Assembly: GCF_000016165.1 (NCBI RefSeq)
Contig: NC_009253.1
Span: forward strand, 2,576,332 to 2,640,331
Direction of reading: 5' to 3'
Length of the DNA: 64,000 bases
DNA from: Desulforamulus reducens MI-1
GTDB taxonomy: Bacteria; Bacillota; Desulfotomaculia; Desulfotomaculales; Desulfotomaculaceae
The notes beneath the pieces are model-generated. The model saw only the letters and a program-made list of their open reading frames with translations. It was not told the origin of the DNA and searched no databases. Below, in pieces: positions 43,667 through 52,479 of this stretch. The number at the start of each line of letters is the position of its first letter. The stretch's first letter is position 1. Both the position numbers and the translations under genes were made by a program.

Positions 43667-46237
43667 CTACCGTTTGAGTTGAATTAGTTCCTCCAGTAGG
43701 CTGTCAGATACGGTAATGACCCTGGCATTGGCCTGGTAGCCCCGCTGAGTGGTAATCATGTTGGTAAATTCTTCGGTCAGATCAACGTTGGACATTTCCA
43801 GGTAGCCTGAGTTAATGGTTCCAAAACCAGATTGATTAGCCTGCCCTTGTTTAGGTTCGCCCGATGATACCGAGGTGCCAAAAAGGTTTCTTCCTGCCTT
43901 CTCCAGACCCTCCGGGTTTTGGAACGTAACCAGCTTAATGACACCCATGGTATCCTGGGGCGGAGGTGTAACACTGGCAGCTTCACCATCCACTTTATCC
44001 GGCTTGTCACCGATGAGATCTGCAGCATGGGAGCCACCAATATTAACGCTGGGCGTTTCCCCAATTTCGCCGTTATCAATGGTCTGAAGTACCAGCTTGC
44101 CGTCGTTCATATAATCCACTTTGATCTTATTTTCGCCAATTTTTTTGTCGATTAACTTTTCTAAAGCTATTTTTAAGGATTCTCCACTGATAATATTACC
44201 AAATCCTGCTTCTTTTTTCTCCCCTGCGGTGAAGGTATATTTTGCACCATTATATTCAATAAAAAAGTCTTTCTCGGACCAGTCGGCGGAATTGACCCCT
44301 TTTTCAGTTCTGTCGACATAACCGATCAAGTCCACTGCGTCCTTAATTCGAATTTGAGGTATGGTGGACCCATCCTTTGGTGTACCAACCGTAGAGAATT
44401 CCAAGTGGTCGATATTCCAGGTCACTGCTACATTGGTAGATGGTTTGTCGGCCTTTACATTATAGGTCCAGGTATCTCCGTTTTGTACCGTTCCTGTACT
44501 AATTACGTCAGATACATCTATCGTTAACCCGTTATAAGTTGCTGATGTATCACCATTAGACAGAGTTACAGCCCCAGAAACCCCGCTAATACTAATTGAT
44601 CCGCTTGTCAATGAGATGTCCCAATTATTGTCAGATGTGGGTGTAAGACCTGTTTTGTCAATTTCGACACCGCTAGGATCGGTATAAATATCACCGGTAA
44701 AAGTAATAGAATTATAGCCTGTACCGTCACCCTTATCAAGCAACCAATCTGAAGTAGCATTATCATACTTTAAATTCCATGTTGCTGGTGTATTATAATA
44801 TTTTGAAGCATTCACAGTGGGGCTTCCTGCTAAACTGTTGGCCGGATCTGGTGTAGTAGTTGCACTGCCTTCACTATACACTACTGATACCGTTCCATCA
44901 GAGGTATCTGAATACTTACCAGTGATTGTAACATTTCCAGCTGTAGCATTAGTTGCTGTCATATTTTCAGGAACTGTGATATTAGTCCCAGGTATTGTAG
45001 TCCGTGCATCCAATAATGCTTGCAGTTTTTGGGCCAAATCTTCACCACTTGTAACTGCATCTAACCCGGTGGACCCGGCAGCTCCACCAATCTTCGAGAA
45101 GTCATCCACCGTTGTTACTTGCTCCCAACCGTTACCGGTATCAATATAAAAGGTTTTTCCTGTCCAGTCCTTCGTTACTACTTCTTTACCTGTGTCAGAT
45201 AAGGCCGAAGTGGCCACGCCACCCATGTACCTCTTAACACCAGCGCCTCCTATTTCAATACTAGGTATTACACCAGGTGTAACGTTGCTTGTTTTGGTTT
45301 GGAATACCAGTCCCCCATTGGGGCTACCGTCGTAGGATACTATAACTTTATCCTTTAAAGGGAAAGTACCTGATCCTGGGGGATTTTCGTAAGTGTTTAT
45401 CGCATTTTGCAATTGTGAGGCCAAATCATACCAACTTTTCACTTGGGTCAAGCCAGTATTTAATGTGGCTGTATAAGTATTGGTCCCATCGGAATATTTC
45501 AATGTAAGTTGATCAGTGCTCATATCAATGGGGGTGACACTGTCTGTAATACCCAGGGGCGCTACATCCGGACTATTGCTGTCCCCCCTGACCATTGCTT
45601 CCTCCAGGGGTTGTGTTACCGGACTCATGGCTATGCCTTTAATGGTGGCTTCTTCCACCTTTGGGGTTGTGTATTTGGGCGCTCCTTTTATGCTAGACTG
45701 TTGGGCTGGGGTGATAATGGCTTGACTATCATTATTAGAGAATTTTAGTGGTTGACCAGCTGTATTGGTACCAGCGATGGCACCATCGGGCCCGATATTA
45801 ATGGTTGAAACCGGACCGTTCAGGACCCTAATGTCTTGGCCAGCCAAGGATTGTACCCTTAACCCTTCGCCATTCACTAAAAATCCTTGTTTATCGACAA
45901 AGAAAATACCTTCTCTGGTATAGAATTCATTGGTGCCATCACTGACCACAAAAAAACCGTTCCCCTGTATACCTAAGTCGAGGGTTCTGCCTGTACTCTG
46001 CATGGGTCCCTGGGTGAAATTGTTGGACACAGACCCCACAGACATACCAGAACCCACCTGGGCAGGGTTGGTACCATTGCCCGCGGAACGAACTGTTTGG
46101 CTCAGCGTATCCTGAAAATTCACCCGGCTGGATTTATAACCGTTGGTATTTACGTTGGCAATATTATTACCGGTAACATCCATTCGTGTCTGGTGGTTTC
46201 TCATGCCTGAAATACCGGAATAGAGAGAACGAAGCAT
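43667..46237 (-). CDS. flgE: Flagellar hook protein FlgE, long form
   Basis: FlgE builds the hook. The 856-aa protein has the conserved N-terminus LRSLYSGISGMRNHQTRMDV and the C-terminal axial motif GYLEMSNVDLTEEFTNMITT. Typical hook proteins are about 260-450 aa; the excess is a large Thr/Ser/Asn/Gly-rich insert (about residues 200-750), which should form extra surface domains. ATG at 46237 follows AAGGAGGTAAAAGG and two intercistronic hairpins. It is the distal end product of the flgD-hook cluster. Confidence 0.95.
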   Translation of the reverse strand: MLRSLYSGISGMRNHQTRMDVTGNNIANVNTNGYKSSRVNFQDTLSQTVRSAGNGTNPAQVGSGMSVGSVSNNFTQGPMQSTGRTLDLGIQGNGFFVVSDGTNEFYTREGIFFVDKQGFLVNGEGLRVQSLAGQDIRVLNGPVSTINIGPDGAIAGTNTAGQPLKFSNNDSQAIITPAQQSSIKGAPKYTTPKVEEATIKGIAMSPVTQPLEEAMVRGDSNSPDVAPLGITDSVTPIDMSTDQLTLKYSDGTNTYTATLNTGLTQVKSWYDLASQLQNAINTYENPPGSGTFPLKDKVIVSYDGSPNGGLVFQTKTSNVTPGVIPSIEIGGAGVKRYMGGVATSALSDTGKEVVTKDWTGKTFYIDTGNGWEQVTTVDDFSKIGGAAGSTGLDAVTSGEDLAQKLQALLDARTTIPGTNITVPENMTATNATAGNVTITGKYSDTSDGTVSVVYSEGSATTTPDPANSLAGSPTVNASKYYNTPATWNLKYDNATSDWLLDKGDGTGYNSITFTGDIYTDPSGVEIDKTGLTPTSDNNWDISLTSGSISISGVSGAVTLSNGDTSATYNGLTIDVSDVISTGTVQNGDTWTYNVKADKPSTNVAVTWNIDHLEFSTVGTPKDGSTIPQIRIKDAVDLIGYVDRTEKGVNSADWSEKDFFIEYNGAKYTFTAGEKKEAGFGNIISGESLKIALEKLIDKKIGENKIKVDYMNDGKLVLQTIDNGEIGETPSVNIGGSHAADLIGDKPDKVDGEAASVTPPPQDTMGVIKLVTFQNPEGLEKAGRNLFGTSVSSGEPKQGQANQSGFGTINSGYLEMSNVDLTEEFTNMITTQRGYQANARVITVSDSLLEELIQLKR

Positions 46238-46255
46238 CCTTTTACCTCCTTATAT

Positions 46256-46307
46256 ATCCACCTCAGTCGGTCGGTGGATTCAGGCAGCTTCCTTTCGGGC
46301 CAGCTGC
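46256..46307 (-). other. Two intercistronic hairpins upstream of flgE
   Basis: ATCCACC/GGTGGAT (46256-46279) and GCAGCT/AGCTGC (46284-46307) form two adjacent stem-loops between the gene at 46311 and the flgE ribosome site. Neither has a T-run, so they look like mRNA processing or stability elements and not terminators. Confidence 0.6.
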
Positions 46308-46310
46308 TTA

Positions 46311-46757
46311 TTATTTTACAATGACAGCACTATCAATATTGGTAAAAACGTGTTCAGCCATGTTGTTACCATCAATTGCCGTAATAACTGTGCGATTGGT
46401 TATGCTGGTAACCAGTGCTAAATCTCGATAAAGAATCAAAGAATCCTTGGAACCTTTGGCCGCAGCCTGTTGGACTGCCTTGTTAATTTTGGCAAAGTCC
46501 TCCTGTGACAGAGCTATCTTTCTTTCCTTCAACCTTTTCTCAGCATGGGCAGATATTTTAACCTCCTGCTGCTTTACTAACTCCCGATAAAAGAGTTCAT
46601 CAAAGGAAACATTATTCGATTGGCTCAGTTGGTTCAGTTGTTTCGGTTTGCTGGTCTGTCCCACCTGTTTCGTCTGGGATTGGTTCACCTTCGGTGGTAT
46701 CATCGACTGGCGGTTCGTCTCCACTGTCTGGTACTTCGGGTAGTTCTTCAGGTTCAT
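46311..46757 (-). CDS. Flagellar operon protein, TIGR02530-like
   Basis: A 148-aa protein found between flgD and flgE in many Gram-positive flagellar operons. The C-terminal part has SAHAEKRLKERKIALSQEDF, then ITAIDGNNMAEHVFTNIDSA, typical of that family; its molecular role is not established, though it may regulate hook assembly. The N-terminal 48 residues are Gln/Lys/Asn-rich and are encoded inside flgD in another frame (146-bp overlap). The start is supported by GGAAAGGGGGGTAACCG directly before ATG 46757. Confidence 0.85.
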   Translation of the reverse strand: MNLKNYPKYQTVETNRQSMIPPKVNQSQTKQVGQTSKPKQLNQLSQSNNVSFDELFYRELVKQQEVKISAHAEKRLKERKIALSQEDFAKINKAVQQAAAKGSKDSLILYRDLALVTSITNRTVITAIDGNNMAEHVFTNIDSAVIVK

Positions 46758-47169
46758 CGGTTACCCCCCTTTCCACTGAGATAACCTGATCCAGGCTATA
46801 GGGGTGGCCGGCTACCCAGATATTTACACTATTTTCCCCCAGGGTCACCCTTTCAACCTCCCCAATGACTTGTTCTTCTTCGGCAATTAAGTTGACCCTT
46901 TTACCAATTAACGAGGAAGCATGGTTCAATTCCTGGAGATGATAAAGCCTTTCCATATTGGTGTTAAGGTTTGTCATTTGTTCCAGGGTGGTAAACATGG
47001 CCATCTGCTCAATAAATTTGCTACTATCCATGGGACTGGAGGGATCCTGGTAGCGTAGCTGTGCAATCATAATTTGCAGGAAAGCATCTTTATCCAAGGT
47101 TTTCACAGATTCTTTTGTTTTTCTATTTTCATAATATAAATCGCTATTGTTAGTCTGATTAACTTCCAT
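46612..47169 (-). CDS. flgD: Hook capping protein FlgD
   Basis: A scaffold for hook assembly. The 185-aa protein has the conserved N-terminal LDKDAFLQIMIAQLRYQDPS and MDSSKFIEQMAMFTTLEQM, a short beta domain, and an unusual acidic Glu/Pro/Thr tail from about residue 135 to the end. The tail overlaps the next gene by 146 bp in another frame. ATG at 47169 follows AAGGGGGTGGAGCA. Confidence 0.93.
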   Translation of the reverse strand: MEVNQTNNSDLYYENRKTKESVKTLDKDAFLQIMIAQLRYQDPSSPMDSSKFIEQMAMFTTLEQMTNLNTNMERLYHLQELNHASSLIGKRVNLIAEEEQVIGEVERVTLGENSVNIWVAGHPYSLDQVISVERGVTDEPEELPEVPDSGDEPPVDDTTEGEPIPDETGGTDQQTETTEPTEPIE

Positions 47170-47181
47170 TGCTCCACCCCC

Positions 47182-48924
47182 TTACACAATAAGATTCAAA
47201 CCAGAACTGGCAGATCGCTGTTCACTACTGGAAGGTAACGTCTCTTCCACCAGAGTTAAGCCTGTGTACTGCCCTTTGCCTCTTTTCTGACTGCTCTCTT
47301 GCCAGCGCTGCCTTTCTGCAAAGGTATTCTGACCCCCTTGCCCGTTACTTTGTTGCCCCATGAATACGGCAGCTTCACTTAACCGGATATTTTGTTGGGC
47401 CAGTAGTTCCCTGAGCTGGGGAAAGGTGGTTTCCAGGGCTTCCTTTGCCATACCAGAGGAGGTAACAAACTGTGCGGAAAGTTCCCCCTTAGACCAGGTT
47501 AATTTAACCGTCACTTCACCTAAGTGTTCTGGTTGTAGCTTCATCTTTAGGGTGGTCTGGCCTGACTGCTGCTGTACCAGTAAAGACTTCACCATTTCCT
47601 GCAGCTTGGCGGGCAGCTGTGTTAGAGAAACCTCCTTTACCAGGCTGTTACTACCGACATCCATGCCCTTCATACCACTAGTTTGCAATGAATCCTGGTT
47701 ACTTAGCTCTGGGTTATCCCGCTTTAGGTTATCCTGTATGGATAAACTTTTCACTTCTTCCTTCATCCCAGCTTGTACTTTGTCAGCAGCACCTTGGTTA
47801 CCATGATTGCCTAAACCTTTATCAAGGGAATTTCTCTCAAATTCTAGAGAGTTAGTTGCTTTAGCTGCTTTATCCATTAAAGGTCTAACTGGCTGCGCCA
47901 ATTCCTGTTCCGAGGAGGTATCCCCCTCTGCTTGAACCTCTAGGGTTTGCCCGACAATTTGGTCCGTGGTATCCTTGCCCCTAACATCTGCTTTTTTAAT
48001 AAAGTTAGGTATTAACTCAATAATTTTTATAGCATCCTCTTGGTTGTCAGGCAAAGAGGGTATAGCCTTACCCGATGATGTACCAGAGTTAAGGTCGGTG
48101 ATTACGGGTGCCTGTTCCTGTATCACTGGTATAACATCCCTTTGCTGTGGCTTTGCTAAATCACTCGTTGGCATAATCCTTTGATTTACCATTTGCCCAG
48201 CCTGCAATCCCCTTTGACTCTGAGTGATCAGTGCAGCAGCCTCTTTACCCTCTTCCTTTCCCTCAGTAACAGGCTGCACTGGGTTCCCTGGAATCTTAGC
48301 ATCTTCACCCTCTTGAGAAACAAATTCCTCCAGAGGAACAATTACTTTACCTTGGGGCACCTCCTGATCCTGTGCTTTTTTTCCATCAGTCATTGAATTG
48401 GATTTTGGGTCCTCAAGGATCATCTCAGGTAATTCAGTACCAGTAGCCTTGACAGCCATAGCAACCTCTGGGGATACATTGGGGTCGGTGCTATTCAATA
48501 TCCCTATTTGATTGACCGTACCTTCAACTATGTCCCCTTGCTCATGGTTGGTCTTGGCAGAAAAATCCTTTGTTATGCTTAGTGGTAAAACTGGTACTAC
48601 TGGCTCAGCCACTTCCAAACTTTGTTCTTTTCCAGTAGCCTGTTCCGAGGTTAGTTTAAGAATCGTTTCTTCTTGACTTTGTTCCTGATCTACTCCCTCA
48701 TGTTCTATTACCATGCCAGGATAAATAAAACCTGTCACTGAATCGGCAGTTTGAAAAAGATCTGGCTTAGCCGTCTCGTCAGCTAGTATCACTTGATTAC
48801 CATCAGAACCTAAAAGGCAATCTAATAACGCCGCAAAGCCATCACCTTTTATTCCCTTGCCAACTGCCCCTTGTGTGAGAACTTCCTGTCCAGAATGAAG
48901 TTTACTTATCTGAATATTTTTCAC
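47182..48924 (-). CDS. fliK: Flagellar hook-length control protein FliK
   Basis: FliK measures hook length and switches FlhB. The 580-aa protein has a long low-complexity Gln/Glu/Lys-rich N-terminal region and a C-terminal Flg_hook domain (about 445-530) with LKMKLQPEHLGEVTVKLTW. The GTG at 48924 overlaps its own AAAGGGGGTG ribosome site, so a start a few codons later, possibly at a non-standard codon, cannot be excluded. Confidence 0.9.
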   Translation of the reverse strand: MKNIQISKLHSGQEVLTQGAVGKGIKGDGFAALLDCLLGSDGNQVILADETAKPDLFQTADSVTGFIYPGMVIEHEGVDQEQSQEETILKLTSEQATGKEQSLEVAEPVVPVLPLSITKDFSAKTNHEQGDIVEGTVNQIGILNSTDPNVSPEVAMAVKATGTELPEMILEDPKSNSMTDGKKAQDQEVPQGKVIVPLEEFVSQEGEDAKIPGNPVQPVTEGKEEGKEAAALITQSQRGLQAGQMVNQRIMPTSDLAKPQQRDVIPVIQEQAPVITDLNSGTSSGKAIPSLPDNQEDAIKIIELIPNFIKKADVRGKDTTDQIVGQTLEVQAEGDTSSEQELAQPVRPLMDKAAKATNSLEFERNSLDKGLGNHGNQGAADKVQAGMKEEVKSLSIQDNLKRDNPELSNQDSLQTSGMKGMDVGSNSLVKEVSLTQLPAKLQEMVKSLLVQQQSGQTTLKMKLQPEHLGEVTVKLTWSKGELSAQFVTSSGMAKEALETTFPQLRELLAQQNIRLSEAAVFMGQQSNGQGGQNTFAERQRWQESSQKRGKGQYTGLTLVEETLPSSSEQRSASSGLNLIV

Positions 48925-48959
48925 CCCCTTTCAGTACAATACAATTAGCTGCTTTTTGT

Positions 48960-49409
48960 CTAAAACACCCCTGACTGATGAGTACCTCTGGCATAACTCA
49001 TGGTAGCTAACTCATCAATTTCTTTTTGCTCCAAGAATAACTGTAATTCCCTATACTCCATCAGTTGTTTTTCCTTTAACTTCTCAAATATCTTCCGTTC
49101 CTGCCGGGCTTTCATGCTAATCTTGATCCGGTTTTGCAAGATTTCATTGGCCCTTTGCAGATTCCTCATCTGCCTTTCTCTGAGTTCCCGCAAGCTGTCC
49201 CGAAACATTAACATGTAGAGCTGATCCTCGGGTCTTAAACCCAATTGTGCAGTTTGATAAGATTCCTCAAGCTTATCCCTGGTTGCAGCTAACTCCTTTT
49301 CACACCTACTGTATTCTTCTTGGGCCTTAGCTTGTTCCAATAAGGCTTGTTCCTCTTGTTTTATTTTTTGTTGCAGTACTTGTTCTAGCCTAAAATGAAA
49401 CTTTTTCAA
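48960..49409 (-). CDS. fliJ: Flagellar export chaperone FliJ
   Basis: A 149-aa, almost wholly coiled-coil protein that links the FliI ATPase ring to FlhA. FHFRLEQVLQQKIKQEEQAL at the start is typical. The start is TTG at 49409 with GGGAGGTAGCTAACC before it. It follows fliI closely. Confidence 0.9.
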   Translation of the reverse strand: MKKFHFRLEQVLQQKIKQEEQALLEQAKAQEEYSRCEKELAATRDKLEESYQTAQLGLRPEDQLYMLMFRDSLRELRERQMRNLQRANEILQNRIKISMKARQERKIFEKLKEKQLMEYRELQLFLEQKEIDELATMSYARGTHQSGVF

Positions 49410-49411
49410 GG

Positions 49412-50740
49412 TTAGCTACCTCCCACCAGGTCTGCTAGTCCATTTAATGTTTCCTCATAGCTGCTATATTCTAAAGGCGACTGTCTTAAATAGCCTATGA
49501 TCTCGTCATGTTTAGAGATTGCATGGTCAATTTTGGGGTTCGAGCCCAGTACATAGGCACCAATATTGATAAGATCCTCGGATTCCTGGTAGGTTGCCAG
49601 TAAATCCCGCAAATTGCCTGCCTGGTTTTTATGTTGGTCAGAAGCGATATCCGGCATTAATCGACTGACACTTTGCAATACATCGATGGCCGGATAGTGA
49701 TTGGCAGAGGCTAGTTTCCTGGTTAAGACAATATGCCCATCTAAGATACCCCGTACTGCATCGGCAATGGGCTCATTCAGATCATCCCCATCCACCAACA
49801 CGGTGTAAAAGGCAGTTATGGAGCCTTGTTGTCCCATACCAGAACGTTCCAATAGTTTAGGCAGCAGAGCAAAAACCGATGGAGTATACCCCTTGGTGGC
49901 GGGCGGTTCACCCACCGCCAGTCCCACTTCCCGTTGGGCCATGGCAAAACGGGTTACGGAGTCCATCATTAACATAACATCCAAACCCTGATCCCGGAAA
50001 TATTCTGCAATGGCAGTGGCCACAAAGGCCCCCTTGAGTCGTACCAGGGCCGGCTGATCGGAGGTGGCAGCCACAATAACCGAACGGGCCATACCTTGGG
50101 GTCCCAGATCTTCTTCCAAAAATTCCAGCACTTCACGGCCCCGCTCACCGATCAAAGCAATGACGTTAACGTCAGCACTGCCATGCCGGGCAATCATGCC
50201 CAACAGGGTGCTTTTACCCACACCACTGCCGGCAAAAATACCAATACGCTGGCCTTTACCACAAGTCAGCAAAGCATCCACTGCCCGGACACCGGTGGGT
50301 AAAACCGAATCGATCCGTTTCCTTTTTAGGGGGTTGGGAGGTTTGTTATCCACCAGAAACTCCTGGCCGCTGGCATAGTCCACTGTTTTATCAATGGGTC
50401 TGCCCAGACCGTCCAGTACTTTACCCTGCAAGTGTTTACCCACTTTAATGGTCAGATTATGCCCGCTGGGTATCACCGCACAGCCGGGATAGATGCCTCT
50501 CAGCTCGCCAAGGGGCATCAATAAAGAGAATTGATCCCGAAAACCCACCACCTCGGCCCTCACTGGTTCGGGTTCGCCCTGGGCTACAATATCACAAACC
50601 TCACCGATACGGGCCGTAATTCCCTGCACTTCTATCATCAATCCGATGACCCTGGTGACCTTCCCAATGGGTTTAATAACCCTGGCTCTGGACACTCTTT
50701 CCTTGTAGGGATTAAGGTTAATGTTAACCTTGCATTCCAT
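49412..50740 (-). CDS. fliI: Flagellar export ATPase FliI
   Basis: FliI is the ATPase of the flagellar type III export machine. It is 442 aa, with the Walker A GIFAGSGVGKSTLLGMIARH, the Walker B segment LDVMLMMDSVTRFA and the F1-beta-like ALLPKLLERSGM. The open frame extends to 50830 inside fliH, but AGAGGAGTGAAGGG right before ATG 50740 (MECKVNINL) fixes the start four bases after the fliH stop. Confidence 0.98.
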   Translation of the reverse strand: MECKVNINLNPYKERVSRARVIKPIGKVTRVIGLMIEVQGITARIGEVCDIVAQGEPEPVRAEVVGFRDQFSLLMPLGELRGIYPGCAVIPSGHNLTIKVGKHLQGKVLDGLGRPIDKTVDYASGQEFLVDNKPPNPLKRKRIDSVLPTGVRAVDALLTCGKGQRIGIFAGSGVGKSTLLGMIARHGSADVNVIALIGERGREVLEFLEEDLGPQGMARSVIVAATSDQPALVRLKGAFVATAIAEYFRDQGLDVMLMMDSVTRFAMAQREVGLAVGEPPATKGYTPSVFALLPKLLERSGMGQQGSITAFYTVLVDGDDLNEPIADAVRGILDGHIVLTRKLASANHYPAIDVLQSVSRLMPDIASDQHKNQAGNLRDLLATYQESEDLINIGAYVLGSNPKIDHAISKHDEIIGYLRQSPLEYSSYEETLNGLADLVGGS

Positions 50741-50744
50741 CCCT

Positions 50745-51494
50745 TCACTCCTCTTTCCCGTAAAGCACTTTGAATACTTCCTGCCAGCGGGTTTCCAGGG
50801 TAGCATCCACCTGTCCCTGATCTGTCTCAATGCGGCAACCCCCGGGGGTTATGCCATTATCCACCAATATGTTCATTTCCACTTTACCCGGCAACCCCTG
50901 AAGCAGTTCATTTTTTCCCTCTTGTACCATCTGATAATCCGCATGGTTTACGTATAGATTAACAAGAGGTTTATTTTTTACCATATCCATACATTCCCGG
51001 GCAATTTCCATAATGGTGCGGGGTTCCACGGCCAATTGTGTCAGTACCACCCGTTCTGCAATATCCACCGCCAAGTCGACAATCTCTGCTTCCATCTTCC
51101 CGAGGGTTTGACGATAAATCTCTTTGGACTGCCTTAAAACATCACTGGCCTGCTGGCGGATCTTTTCGGCCTCGGCTTGGGAAGCTGTGATTCCTTCCTG
51201 CCAGCCAGCCTGCTTCGCCTGTTCCCTCATTTGCCGGGCTTCGGCCTCTGCCTTGGATTGGGTCTGCTGAATGATCTGTTTTGCCTCTTGTTTGGCCCGG
51301 TTTATCATTTCCGCTGCCTGCTGCTGTGCAAGGACCATTATTTCCTCTGGGGAAAGCTGCTTCTCCTGGTTAACTTCCTCAGAGGGTGGTGGGGGAAGCT
51401 CCTTGAGGGGTATTAACCAAGCAACTTCTTCTATAGGTGCTCCTTTAATAACCTTAAACAAGGATAGCATCCTCCCCACCACGGGATATGACAA
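50745..51494 (-). CDS. fliH: Flagellar export regulator FliH
   Basis: FliH binds and regulates FliI. The 249-aa protein has a long charged Gln/Glu/Ala coiled coil (about 50-130) and a C-terminal V/A-type-like stalk domain. The open frame begins at TTG 51494 within fliG. GGGGAGG lies next to ATG 51470 (too close) but is well spaced for TTG at about 51461 (FKVIKG), so the exact N-terminus is uncertain. Confidence 0.9.
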   Translation of the reverse strand: MSYPVVGRMLSLFKVIKGAPIEEVAWLIPLKELPPPPSEEVNQEKQLSPEEIMVLAQQQAAEMINRAKQEAKQIIQQTQSKAEAEARQMREQAKQAGWQEGITASQAEAEKIRQQASDVLRQSKEIYRQTLGKMEAEIVDLAVDIAERVVLTQLAVEPRTIMEIARECMDMVKNKPLVNLYVNHADYQMVQEGKNELLQGLPGKVEMNILVDNGITPGGCRIETDQGQVDATLETRWQEVFKVLYGKEE

Positions 51495-52467
51495 TCTCGC
51501 CCGCCTCTTCTAAACGACGTATGACATTCACAATGCGTTGTTGGGCTTCTTCTACATCCTTCAGGCGAACGGGACCCATGTAATCAATTTCTTCTTTGAG
51601 CATTTCTGAAGCACGTTTGGACATATTCTTGTAAATACGGTTGTTAACTTCCTGATTGGAGCCCTTCATGGCAAGTGCCAGATCCTTATTATCCACTTCA
51701 CGCAATACTTTTTGAATGGATATATCGTGTAATTTGACAATATCCTCGAAGATAAACATTAAGCGACGAACCTCTTCGCTGAGGTTGGGGTCCGCCCGTT
51801 CCAAATCTTCAAAGATGGTTTTCTCTGTGGAGCGGTCTACTCGGTTTAAGATGTTGACCAGACACTGAACACCACCCACAACGGTTTCCTCGTGTTGGGC
51901 CACCGAAGCCAGTTTCTTCTCCAGAACCTTTTCCACCTCTTTGGCCACATCCGGGGATATTCGATCCAGAATAGCCACCCTGCGAGCCACTTCACTTTGC
52001 AATTGGGAGTCAAGTTCTGCCAAAATAACTGCCGCCTGATCTGGTTTAAGATACGATAGTACAAAGGCAATGGTCTGCGGGTGCTCCTCCCGGATAAAGC
52101 TCAAAATATGTCTGGGGTCTGTTTTCCTTAAAGACCCAAAGGGTACTGACTGCATGGTAGAGCTGATTCTTTCTAGAATCTCTGAACCTTTGTCATAACC
52201 ATAGGTTTTTTCTAAGAGTTCCTTGGCATAGTTCACACCACCATTTAGCAAATAATCCCGGGCCTGAATTAAGTAAATGAATTCTTCAACCACTTGTTTC
52301 TGAATATCATTGGGGACTTTATCCATCTCTGCAATGGCGGCGGTTACCTTTTCAACCTCATCCTCAGTAAATTCCTGTTTTAATAGCTTTGAGGAAACAT
52401 CAGCTCCCAGGGAGATAAGTAAAATAGCCGCCTTTTGTTCTCCGGTTAATTTTTCATATTGATTCAT
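51454..52467 (-). CDS. fliG: Flagellar motor switch protein FliG
   Basis: FliG is the C-ring protein that contacts the stator. About 337 aa, with LTGEQKAAILLISLG at the start, the middle EHPQTIAFVLSYL armadillo motif and the C-terminal torque helix DNKDLALAMKGSNQEVNNRI. GTG at 52479 is possible, but AGGTGATAAAAGTC supports ATG at 52467. The end overlaps the fliH frame. Confidence 0.97.
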   Translation of the reverse strand: MNQYEKLTGEQKAAILLISLGADVSSKLLKQEFTEDEVEKVTAAIAEMDKVPNDIQKQVVEEFIYLIQARDYLLNGGVNYAKELLEKTYGYDKGSEILERISSTMQSVPFGSLRKTDPRHILSFIREEHPQTIAFVLSYLKPDQAAVILAELDSQLQSEVARRVAILDRISPDVAKEVEKVLEKKLASVAQHEETVVGGVQCLVNILNRVDRSTEKTIFEDLERADPNLSEEVRRLMFIFEDIVKLHDISIQKVLREVDNKDLALAMKGSNQEVNNRIYKNMSKRASEMLKEEIDYMGPVRLKDVEEAQQRIVNVIRRLEEAGEIVISRGGEDAILV

Positions 52468-52479
52468 GACTTTTATCAC

